In this document: piece after piece, positions 43,806-54,710 of the stretch
Layout of the letters: every line of letters starts with the position of its first letter
Position numbering within the stretch: position 1 is the stretch's first letter
Source: Ornithodoros turicata
Taxonomy: Eukaryota; Arthropoda; Arachnida; Ixodida; Argasidae
NCBI RefSeq assembly: GCF_037126465.1
Contig: NW_026999404.1
Coordinates: forward strand, 806,001 to 870,000
DNA: 64,000 nucleotides
Direction of reading: 5' to 3'
Notes under the pieces: model-generated
The model's database searches: none
The model's input: only the letters and a program-made list of their open reading frames with translations
What the model was told of the DNA's origin: nothing
Made by a program: the position numbers and the translations under genes

Positions 43806-45640
43806 TTCTGTACACGTATATAGACAGTCCCCCGTGCCACTCCGTCAGTAACACGACGGTTTCACAATCTAAACGTCGTTGGTTCGAACCAGATACCCAA
43901 GGATAGAGCGTGTTATTGTGAAGTGGTAATTTTCTGTGTGTATGCGGTGACGCTGTCAAATAAATATTTTGAAAGAATATGCACGTACTGCCCTGACAGA
44001 ACCATTATTTATGAAACATAAATAAAGAAATAGAAACGAAAACAGTCTAACCCACGGATGTCGTCTCAACTCGTCATTTCTGCTCGTGGGGTCCCTCACA
44101 CGTAAACAGTGAAGCGACGCTGTTTGTCGCGAACATTCCAACCGTGCTTGCGCCAAACTTGGAACCTGGGCTTCAGAGGCCCTGCAGGAGCATGCAGGGC
44201 TTGCAAGAAAATGGCGCGCAGGGTTTTTGCTATCAGTATGATCCCCATTTGTTTCGCTTTCTCGGACGTTTCTTTGGAAAAGAATGAATTTAAAGCACCA
44301 GAAACAATATGGAAAACTGAGGTCACCGCTGCTACCGCGTAAGTGCATTTGGACATCAGCAGCTTATATTACTCCGGTGCATGCCCAGCTCTCTCATACG
44401 AGATGATCTATAAGCATGGCGAGGACCGTTAAATACGACCGCATTCGCAGCTTTATGGACCGGAAGCAACTCGAGATGTCCGGACCCTGCCTCCAATATG
44501 ACCACTAGCTCCCATATAGGGACGCCATTTATGTTTTCGTTTTTCCATACGAAAAGCAAGAAGCGGCTTACGGCGCCCTCTAGACATGAGGGGGTAAGTT
44601 ATGTCACTCACATGCATTCCTATAATTCTAGCAGTCCTTAAGATGTCCCTTTGTCCAGTCGCATGATGGACAGCCTTTCGTACGTGGCTCGCGCGTGTGT
44701 TGAGCTTCCGATGGCCATAAAACCACTCTTTGTTGCATTTAGATGGTGCAACGCTGAGCTGCCTTTACAGAAGGGACTGGAGAGGTTGTTGGACATAGAC
44801 GTGCACTCCTTCTCGGGATATTTTGAATTTGTATTCCCGTGAACACGGCACCCTTATAGGACGAAACACGATATTTCTTTCTTCACAGAGGTGTTCTTTT
44901 CATTTCCCCTCAAATTTTGTTTGTTGTGAGACTACCCGTGATGATGTTTCTATGCATCGGTTGGTCTCATTATAATCTTTTTAAAGGGACAGTGTGGAAT
45001 CGTTGGCTGACTTTGAGATTAGAGTTTGACACGTGGAAACTTCGAAGGATAGAAAGGGCCACACGAACTGCACCTCCCCCCGTCCCACACACACACAAAC
45101 AAACAAAGAAATGACCGTCAGATGGTGCTGATGCCACACGCTTAATCGCAAACATCTGACTGCATTTTTTTTTTTTTTTTTTCGCACAACCAGGCAGCAA
45201 GAGTGCGTCACAACTGGAACAACAACTGGAAGGATTCAGGCGTCCGTCGTGCCTGAAGCTGAGAAGAGGATTAGGTTGTGCATTGTGTTGAGAGTGCGCT
45301 GGGTGCCAGACGGCGTGTCACTTGAACAGTTCTTCAGTGCAGTTTGCAGAAAGGATTGAAGTCAATGGGAAGTCAGTGGGGAGCGTTTAGATAGAGAGCA
45401 AAGCTACCAAACAAATGTGTCTGAATAACGCATGCGCACCAGCCGGCTGTATTCGTTAAGATGTGCACTGTCAGTGCACTTGGAATGTCCTCGGACAAAC
45501 ACATTGACAGAAGAGTCAAAAATCTACAAAATCGTTACTTTGGCAAATAGCAAACTAATTATGAAGTGGCAAGAAGCATTATAAGCTCGAAACATCAAAT
45601 AAGGTAAACCGCTTTCCTGCCTCTCTTTCATCTAGCATAT
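43806..45640. other. no gene seen; tRNA-like scrap
   Basis: GTTGGTTCGAACCAGATAC at about 43869-43887 is a B-box without a foldable tRNA around it. A minus frame at 44096-44356 starts with a hydrophobic segment but has no supporting features. There is a T run at 45164-45182. Confidence 0.4.
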
Positions 45641-45965
45641 CAATACCAATAACATCGGGTTCTAATTGGAAATAAAAAAAATATAATACATCGATAGTCT
45701 GAAAGTATCGATATCTGAAACAGCACATCGATAAACGCCGATACTTTATTATACCTACTTTAGAATATGTATCGATATCCACGATAAATATCGACATTGT
45801 ATCTATCTCGAGAAGTAACGTTATCTGAAACAGAATACTGACAAACATCGACTGAAGCATCGAAGTCCAGGACAAAAATATCGATATTTTATCGACAAAT
45901 TCGTGAGAAAAATATCGAAAATTTCAACCATGAGAAACATCGTTGGCTGAAACAACATTTTCCGT
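45641..45965. repeat. TATCGATA-rich repeat
   Basis: ATCGATA/TATCGAT words recur about every 25-40 bases on both strands (for example 45691, 45707, 45769, 45880), interspersed with TCTGAAACAG. This pattern is known from non-autonomous hAT-like repeats, but no ends are delimited. Confidence 0.4.
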
Positions 45966-46469
45966 ATAACCTAGACAATTTTTAGCGTAACATAAGGTCA
46001 CCCAAACCGGTCACGTGACAATGGGTGCGGTCCGCCGAGCCATCTGCCCTTCCTCGTTGAAGTACTTTCGGGATAAAACGCAACCTTTTGCGTTCTTTTC
46101 CTGAAAACTCATGACTACGAAGAGAGAACGCAACAAGCAGAGTGCGAAGGGATGTGTACTCTACATATACACCTTTGAGAGAGAAAAGGGTGTGGACTCA
46201 GTCTGAAGGCCTTTAGTTCCGCTAGTTCCGCCAGGGGACGTCCCTTCACGGCGCAGCCATTAGACACGGTGCAGGCCGCTCCGTTTAAAAGCGTTGTCTA
46301 CCCTGCGCTTTGTTGAAACCGCCGCGCCTCCTCGCGGAGCGGTTGTGCGCAACTTAACGGCGCCGATGATTGTTCAGTTTAGTATAACGACGATGTTACG
46401 TGACAGATTGAAATTTCTTTGTTCGGCGTGATTTACGAAAATGTTGCCACCAGGTCTGGAACCTTCCAT

Positions 46470-46585
46470 GGGACTAGGGCTCAGAATCCCGGGCCGTTTT
46501 TACAATCCCGGGATTTCGAGACTTCTAAACTTCTAAATGTGGATCCCGGGACGGGATCGGGATTTTTTGCTGCCATCCCTCGGAT
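46470..46585. mobile_element. CCCGGGATT-rich inverted repeat, possible hAT-like MITE
   Basis: Within about 115 bases, AATCCCGGG and CCCGGGAT words face each other, ending GCTGCCATCCCTC. Similar CCCGGGATCC and AAATCCCG words lie at 47385-47505. A single larger element spanning both is possible. Confidence 0.35.
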
Positions 46586-46639
46586 GCCGTATAATACGAC
46601 TGTATCCATATAACAAATTGCGGTACAGTGCGCGTTTCC

Positions 46640-46870
46640 TGTAATGCCCGCGGAACATTCCAGTGGAAGAAAACTCTCTCTCTCTCTCTCTCTCTCTGCT
46701 CACCGGGCAACAGTTTCGCCGCGTACTATATTGAGCATTCGCACGTGCAGGAATACCGTCTTTGAAATGCGTCTCTTCTCGTCCGCTATACGGAATATCT
46801 TGTGGCTGCGCCCTAGGATATTTCTCGCGGTTAGCAGTGCACGAGAAGATACGACGTTCAGCACTTATAT
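46640..46870. repeat. diverged relative of the 33788 MITE, with a CT run
   Basis: CATTCCAGTGGAAGAAA, TATTGAGCATTCGCACGTGC and a CT microsatellite (about 46674-46697) are in the same order as reversed blocks of 33788-34138. Confidence 0.4.
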
Positions 46871-47520
46871 ATACTAGTGTTGCTGCTAAAAGCAATGTTG
46901 TTGCTCGTACCCTCCGCTGGGGTATTCTGGAGACTGGTGCGTTTTACTCTTCTCTCCTTTTACTCATCAGCGGTAATTGTTGTGTTCAAGTCTGGAGCAC
47001 CCCAGTCTAGTTTTCTCAAAAGGCTGTCTCAGTTTTTTCTTCTCACTTTCAAACATACGTATTCATGCAGATCTAAAGAACAAAAAAGAGAAATTTTTGA
47101 GAGAGAGAGAGATTCTGCAATACTTTGTGTAGCGTATCGATCGGAAGGCTCATGATTTTGCAAGAGCTTTAATGCAACTTGAGGGCTGTTCTTGGCTATG
47201 GCTTGCGGGGTTTACACAAGTCAGCGCGTAAAGTCTTTGTCATATGTGTCGTGGACGAAGAGGTTGGTTCGGTCTCGTATTGGAAATGATATTTTTAGGG
47301 GAGGGCCGCTTGAAACCAAAAGTCCGTAAGATATCGTTCTTTCTTTTTCACTCGTACGACCGCATAATCGTTGTTGTCCAGAAGGCCGAAATTCATTGTC
47401 CCGAAATTCCGGGATTCGGCCTCGCGAAATCCCGTGGATTTCAGGACATGAGATTATGCCAAAATCCCGGGATCCGAACCATACGTGGGACATCCCGTGC
47501 AGCTGGTCTGGGTATGGTCT

Positions 47521-49074
47521 CTTAGATTCAGGCAATCGATGCCTAACGGTTTCTTCGATTAAGAGAAATAAATGCGATAGCAATAGATAGAAGGATGCAA
47601 TGAGAGCTTCAGTTACTTGAAGACAAAACGAAAGTAAAAATTCCGTGAGTGATAGAAAAATTATCACATGAAGCTCGATTTGTAACATCAATCTCACACT
47701 GTTTAAAAGTACAACGGACGCTGTGTATCTAAATTAGGCGGCGTTATATGCTTCATCCATTATACCTAATCGTATTTGCTGCTAACACCTCTGCGTCATG
47801 GAAATTGAGGCAACTACGTATAGCCCACGTGTATCTGTATCCAGGAAGAAAGAACCGTTCCGTCCTTGCTTTAAGGACACAGCTTGGTGATGGTGATGAT
47901 GATGTGATAAAGAAAAAATGGGGATGTGAGTTTCGACCAAGTCGAATTGGCTACCCCAGTACGCTTACAAACAGAAAGTACGAAAAGATGATGAGATGAT
48001 GAGAAAACAACGAGATGATGACCAGAGAAGAACAGAGATGATGATGGAGTTCAACATGTAGTTCAAAAGTTTCGACCAAGTGAGTGTAAAATGTCGGAAT
48101 CGCTGGGGGCACACACAGCACACATTCAGCGAGTCATAAAGAATGCCAGCCTTGAAATTCGGGGCTTCCCATAGGCTTCGTTCATATGTTTCTATAGTAT
48201 AGTTTTCTATATTATCTGCACGAAAGGATGTAAGAAAGACCCCTGCGTCATTACATACCGTATTAACCGGAATATATCTCGAAGTGAAGTACAGATATTC
48301 CCCAAACTTACGTACTTATAAAGAAGAAAACGTTGTATACCCAAAAAAGGCAACCTTACCATCGTAATAAATTATATTGAAAATGCGGCAAAAAGAACAC
48401 CAAATGCAACTCAGCGAAATTAGCGACGGGCGAAAGGGGGAAAAAAAAAAGATGGCGGCTCGCCACCCATTGTTGCAAGACTAGGAACATTTTCTGCCAA
48501 CGTCCTGTACATCAGACGAGGGCCAACTTTTTCCGCCGAAAATCGTATAAACAAGAAAAGTCGAAACCAAATTTCGGTTTGTAGGATAACTTTTAAAGAA
48601 TGCTAATGAACGACTGCATCAACAATGATTTCGAATTTTTCTGCACTGTCACCGACTACGACGAAACCAGCTCCACCAGACGTTACCGCTTTGTATACGA
48701 ACCGCACTAATGCATGCGAGTAATCGAATAAGTGAGACAGCTCGGATTAAACTAAGTCCCCAACACGCCCCCTATGCATAACTAAAACGGGTCTGTCTAT
48801 ACCAACGGGAATAATGCTCTGTGCGTTGATACGTACGACATGGGCCATTGCGGTTGGTCTTTTATGCATAGTGAAGCATCTGCGAACACAGCCCCCCGAT
48901 GAATACTAAATGAGAATCTAGGTGTTCAACATCTGTTTACCAGATCTCCTCCCTTTGTGTCATCGAAGTAAGTTTTTCGTGCCGCGGTATTGGTGATTGC
49001 GAGGAGAGTTTTAAAAGAACAAGTGTCAAAGGGGTAGTGAAGTGTAAAAATTTCTGCTAGCGGAATTAAATCAA
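47521..49074. other. no gene seen
   Basis: GATGA repeats lie at 47885-48050. AAGATGGCGGC at about 48450 is a good YY1 match. The CCGGAATATATCTCG-like text near 48265 is too short to classify. Confidence 0.35.
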
Positions 49075-49118
49075 TAATTGGGGGTTTACGTCGCGAGACA
49101 ACTGAGGCTATCGGAATT
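49075..49118 (-). repeat. SINE type C 3' end fragment
   Basis: On the minus strand CTCAGTTGTCTCGCGACGTA then AACCCCCAATTAT matches the end of the intact copy at 49920-50197. Confidence 0.7.
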
Positions 49119-49907
49119 AAAGATGCAGGTACCTTGATACCAACGCGAAAGGAAAAGGATTTATCCCGGTGCGTGGTTCGCGGTTTATGATCGATAGAAG
49201 AAAAACGCAATTTACACTTTCCCGCTCTCTCCCCTTCTCGATGCAGAGCTCTCATTGGTCTCCGCAAACGATGTGTCCAATCATCGTGGAAGGTTTTTTG
49301 AGGAGACCAATCCGAGGTCTTTCCGCACTGTCGCGCTTCTTGAGGAGGACGGGGAGAGCGTAAATTGCGTTTTTATAATTTTTTTTATCGGTCATAAATG
49401 CGGTTTCTTTCGCTCATAAATCACAACCGACGCGACGGGTGAGTCTCGTTCCTTTTGTGTTGCTCTCAAGGTAACGGGCGTTTTTCATGGCGCGATGAAG
49501 AATTTTTGCTAGAGATCGTTTATGTGCTTGTTGCGGCGAAGTTGAGCCAGTTGTTTAGTGGGTGGCTTAATTGGGAATAAGAGCAGTTCAAATGGGGAAA
49601 AAAATTATCTCAGCTTTGTAGCTATACTTACGGAGTGTGCAGAAACGGGTGTACTGAAACATAAAAAAATAACAAAATAAAACTTGAAATACACGTAATA
49701 TTTACGGGTGCTTGTTCTTCGAAAGGAACTGGTGCATGACGGCGACGAAGCTTAAGCAATAAGACAATAATTGGTCATTTTATCAGTGCTGCTCCCTTCA
49801 ATTGTACAGGTGCTTTCCAAGATGGTGATATATGGCTACCCAGCTATATACTAGCGTCTTTTATTAGTTGCTTTGGTACGTTTATTGTGCAACTTATATG
49901 CCGAAGC

Positions 49908-50209
49908 TTTTACAGCAGGACCGGCCTCGGTGGCTCAGTCGGTAGCGTGTTCGCCTTCTGACCTCGAGATCGCGGGTTCGAACCCGGCCGAGGACGCCAG
50001 CAACTTGGTGGCAGGGTACAAGTTGCTTAGACACGCCGTCTTCCGCGGGGGACGTTAAATACGGGGTGCCGTGTGATGAGCTTTCATCGCACGTTAAAGA
50101 ACCCTCAGGTGAGCAAAAGCAATCCACAGACCGACCGCTGTGGCGTCGCTCATGATCTCAGTTGTCTCGCGACGTAAACACCCAATTATAGATAATATTT
50201 TACAGCAGG
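49908..50209 (+). repeat. intact tRNA-derived SINE, type C, with 12-bp target duplication
   Basis: TTTTACAGCAGG occurs at 49908-49919 and 50198-50209. Between them is a 278-bp SINE with an A-box region (TGGCTCAGTCGGTAGCG), a B-box (GGTTCGAACCC), a body, and a tail (GTCTCGCGACGTAAACACCC, AATTATAGATAATA). The perfect duplication implies a fairly young insertion. Confidence 0.93.
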
Positions 50210-52325
50210 GCGGTATCGCAAAACGCCAGCACCGAACGAGATAAGAGATATTTGTAACCGGTAGACACTCGCAAGTACACAAACAAAACGATACGACATT
50301 TCAAAATAGCCGCCCCGACAGCAAAATGCGCAATCCGATCTATCACCTCATATAAACCCAAAGGGCGCTGCTTACTCAACAAACACAGCACCCATCACTC
50401 TGATGTAAACCATCCCCCTATAACTCTGCTTTTCAACAGTTTAAAAAATCTCTCCTGTCCCAGATCAAACAATCCGTGTATTCAAGTACCCAATCCTCGA
50501 AGTGGAACACGTAGCACATTTAACAATCCGCGGTTACACACGTTTCCAAAAACCTCCACCCGTCAGGTTATGCGCGCCACCAGTGTTAAAAATTCCCTTT
50601 ACATCTCCTCGCCCCGTTACTATTTAACGTCCAGATAAGAGAACGGTGCGAGGATTAGACCCCGCCAACGTGGTTTCATCCGGGTCTCCCCGCCACTATA
50701 TGCTAATCTCGGTAGATGGGTGAGGATAATCTGAATATCAAGCAGCCCCAAGTTGTTGCATGTGCGTTCAGTCGGCGCATGTAGACATTGTATTCGGTTT
50801 AGACGTATCGGCAGGCGATAGGATTTGCTATCCAGCAGGTAAAAGTTTTAAGAAGTGACTATATTATAATGACAACTTCATGCTCATAAAAATAATTGAT
50901 TACATTTACAATTACAAAGTAATAATTGTAACCTAATTAGAATGACAGTTACAATGAAATGTAATTGAGCTAATTGAGTTACATTCATGTCAATATATAA
51001 TTTTGATGTATAGATTCCTTCTTCCCTGGGGAACGCAGTGCAAATAGGGAAATATTTATTGAAAATACGAATTAAACTTGTTATTGAAGACTAGGGGATG
51101 GAACAAAGGGCAATGCTTTACAAATGAAATGTATAAATTGGAAAAATTGAATAAAATACAAATGAAATACAGGTATACAGAAAATACAATGCTTGCGGAT
51201 CCAGTACGATGACTAGAAATATGTGTTCAGCAGAAACAGAACAACATGCTCCAACTGAGGCTGTAAAATCATCACATAAATTATGGTGAATCCCTTAAAA
51301 ATGCCCGTCATTAAACCGGTAAAAAATGGCCTTATTTTTTCGTGAATGAATAAAAATCGCGAATGTCACGAGAAAGATTCAAGAATGATAATGAAATTGA
51401 ATCCCTAATCGCATGCGACGTAATTACAAAAGTAAGTCAAGTGCATTATAAAATATTTGCAAAAGTAATTACATTTCATTTACAACTAAATAACGTCGAA
51501 AATAAACGTGACGAAGTAATTAGTTATCGATGTTTAAATGTTTTTTATTTTATTTTTATATTCGTCTCTCGTATAACAATGCTCCGCCTGAAATCTATAT
51601 GTGTCCACATCAACCTTAGTTATCCTATTTATTGACCCTCAAACGCATAAATTAAAAAAAAAAATCACCTCGACAAGATGCGTCAAAGAGCAACCAAGCA
51701 GGGGTCTCTTTCCCAGTGTCATTTTCCAAATCCCGCACTAGAGGGCGCAACAAAATACCGGAAGGGCGCAATATGTGCTTCCCGCTGTGACATATGGGGG
51801 GCGTGGCCACTATATGTTACGTACACAATTTGGGGAAAACGCCCATGTAATCACGGGCATTTCCTGTTGCATTAACCTAACGACATCGTCCCCGTTGGCA
51901 ACAGTGAGAGCAGGGTCATTTGCGTTTTGTGCATCCCCGCGCAAGAACTGCGATTACCCAGTGTTGGTAGGAACATTTCGCATTTCGAGATATACCTATA
52001 TATGCGAAACACATGGGTAATGCACAGCAATTCAGAAAGACAAGGGACACGAATATATATATCTCTTTGAATTACAAAGGCAGCTATAGGTACGACTACA
52101 TACACCATGATATATAACTCCATTCGTGCACTAAAAGGAGTAAATTTGGGAACAATTACAGTTCCTAGTCCCCTGGGGTGCATTTACACCCCATTCTAGT
52201 CCCCTGGCCATGAAGTTTGCTCCCTTGCGCAGTCATATAAACTTGAGCGCATTAAGTCCCAAAAGGGAGAAAAAGTTGCGGAAATGCACCCAGTTCCCAA
52301 GATGACTAAAATTACTCCCAAACAA
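50210..52325. other. no gene seen; TAATTAC-rich stretch
   Basis: Repeated GTAATTACA/TGTAATT words at 50890-50990 and 51418-51480 are inverted between the two sides, suggesting a non-autonomous element of about 0.6 kb. No ends are fixed. Nothing coding is recognised. Confidence 0.35.
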
Positions 52326-52515
52326 AGACAACAACAACAACAACAACTTTATTTTGGTCATGATGGGGTGTTCCAACGCCAGAGGGGATACTCTATCACC
52401 ATTGCTCCCTTTTTTCTAACAACAACAACGTTATTTTAATGATGATGATTGGGGAGTTTCATCGCAAGGGGCGATGCTCTACCCCATTGTTAGCGGTAAT
52501 GTGCCTTTTTTCTAA
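52326..52515 (-). repeat. two adjacent LINE 3' tails with (CAA)n
   Basis: ACAACAACAACTTTATTTT then GGGGTGTTCCAACGCC and GATACTCTATCACCATTG, and again ACAACAACGTTATTTTAATG then GGGCGATGCTCTACCCCATT. Read on the minus strand these are 3' ends with (TTG)n tails, related to 62880-62975 on the plus strand. Confidence 0.5.
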
Positions 52516-52529
52516 GTTTTGTACTTATA

Positions 52530-54710
52530 CCCCTGTCAGGCGGTCGCACTTGCGCCCTTAACGGTTACGACCTTAAGTGCAAACGGTTAAATTCTTGCCA
52601 AACGGTCAGCCAGACGGACTTTGCGACGAAACTGAGATGTAAGGACAACGGAGTTCCCACAAAGACAGTTTACGGCGTTCCATCGAAACGGCCAAAGTCG
52701 CGTTACCAAACGCCATGAACTTGGCGCAGATTTCCTTCTATTCGAAATAAAATGTCTTTACGAGACGTAATGTTCTGCCAACTTTTATCGCGCTCAGCGC
52801 CTTGAGTTCCTGGTGAATATTTGCACTTTGCTTCTCATGATATCTCGTCAGTTCGTAATGATCAGCTCGAACTATGCACTCCGTGTCGTCTGCATCCAAG
52901 ACTGCGCGCGCACAACAAAGCATCGAAATCGCTTCAAAACAAATATCCTTTGCTGTTGTATTTTTCAAATTGGCCAAGTGCAAACCAAACGTTGTTTCCA
53001 AGTGCTCATAGTGGGAACAATTGTGATTTTACTACATTTCATTCAACGTTCGCATGCAGTGTGCGGTGACCGCAAAACCGGCATCACCGGCAAAACGCCT
53101 TCACGGATACCGTCTGGCAGCCCAGGGTTTAAGGCCGTATTTCATATACGGACTGCGCGACAAACTGGTGGCGCCGCGATGCGGCCTTCGGAGAAAGTGC
53201 ACTGCGTGATAGCCGCCGCGTAGCCAGCTTTGTTTACATGCGAAGTGCGAGCGTGTTATTTTCCCACACTGGAACTGTTGCATCGCTAACTGTGCAAGCA
53301 CCTAAATGAACTCTTCACTATAGGGACCACATGTTTCATTTCTCGTGATTTCTATGCTTCCAATACCACCGAGGGCACTAGACTCGCAGCGAATAGCGTT
53401 CGTGATGCGCGTTCGGCGCATGCATGAGGTGTGCGCAACATGGGCGAATATATTCTATTTCTGTTGTTCTAGTTTCGATGAAGCTCGAACGAGTTCCTGC
53501 TATAGATGATCAATGATTTACAGTTGCCACTTTTGTGATGGTGAAACGCCGCTGGGAGGTTTTCCCTGGGTTTTCCGAAGACTTTCCAGACGAATGTCTG
53601 CACAGTTCCCCCTGAAGTCGGCCCAGGACGCATACTAACACCTCTGTTCCCCACACCATCCTGCTGTCCTCCCTCCATCTGTCCACATCTGTACGCCGCT
53701 CATAGCCACCGTTGCTTCGCGGCGATAACACGGAATATTAAGAAAATCTAAATAAAATATTAATATTATTAAAGAAACGGCCGCTAGGTACAGTATCGCC
53801 GTCAAATGTACCGATCAAACGGCAACTTATTTCGAGATAATGATTGAGGTGTTTTATCGCCAGTGCCCAGAGCCGATATTGCTCCCGGTAATTTGCTTGA
53901 CGAGTCTCACAGTGAGAACAGAAGTTCTACGTTGTCCAAAAAGTTTAGTACTTACGCACCGACCATCTCACAACCGTCGTGTCGCAAGCCCACGGCGGTA
54001 GCCGAGGTAAAAACTCATATATATGATTCCTTCTTTGAGGATCTCCCTAGCTTTTATTGTATCTGACGATACTGGAAAAACTGCAGTACAAGTTCAGACA
54101 GTACGTTGTGACCACACGTGTTTATTTGGATGGATAAAACGGACGCACGATGTAGATTTCAGTGACGAAGCCATATGTGCGCAGTGATGTGCCAAAAGGA
54201 TGAAAGGAATACGAGACTCAGTCAAAAACATGATGTTACAAGTGGCTGGAGTCAGAGGTATGCACCTATAGCAAGCGCTTCTTCGCTAGCGAGCCAGGAT
54301 TTTGTGAGACATTAAATAACCATCCTCTCGACGTATCACTTACAGGTGTTTTGTCACAGACAGGAGGTTGTACCTGCTTTCGCACTGTTAGATACATTAT
54401 AACTACGGTGGTTGCTTCTGTGCAGTTTGTCTCCACTCTCTTCGTTCGCGCCCCTGAAAGGTTTCACATTATTTGCACCTCGAAAATCAGCCCTTCTAAT
54501 TACGGCGGCCGCCACGCAAGCTATGGTTCCATTTGAGAATGCATAGAACGGGCGGCGTGGTATCACGTCGGATAATTCCAAGACCGCGACTGGCGGCGCT
54601 GTCGCGATGGAGCAGCGCCCCACCCCCCCTTTAGGTGTCGCACGGTGCATATACGGCCTTTTCTTAATGTCGTAGCCTTAAAGGTCGTATGTGTGCCCGC
54701 CTGACAGAGG
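52530..54710. mobile_element. DNA transposon, 2.18 kb, with about 48-bp terminal inverted repeats
   Basis: The left end CCCCTGTCAGGCGG and right end CCGCCTGACAGAGG are inverted (one mismatch). Similarity continues inward for about 34 more bases (TACGACC and TTAAG blocks). TA flanks both ends (52528-52529, 54711-54712). A type B SINE is nested at 53550. A minus frame (52738-53001, 87 residues) may be a remnant of an accessory protein, but I recognise no transposase, so the superfamily is open. Confidence 0.65.
53550..53760 (+). repeat. SINE type B, 5' truncated, inside the transposon
   Basis: The core (GGTTTTCCGAAGACTTTCC, ACGAATGTCTGCACAG) and type B tail (CTGCTGTCCTCCCTCCATCT, GTACGCCGCTCATAGCCAC) are followed by an A/T-rich end. 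The head is missing. Confidence 0.8.

Noticed and set aside
43845..43890. Possible tRNA gene
   Set aside because: A B-box is present but no complementary acceptor or anticodon stems can be formed; it is a tRNA-like scrap.
44096..44356. 86-codon minus frame with a hydrophobic start, a possible secreted peptide
   Set aside because: No cysteine framework, no exon signals and no family match.
52738..53001. 87-codon minus frame inside the TIR transposon
   Set aside because: It may be an accessory-protein remnant, but no diagnostic residues are visible, so no separate gene is called.
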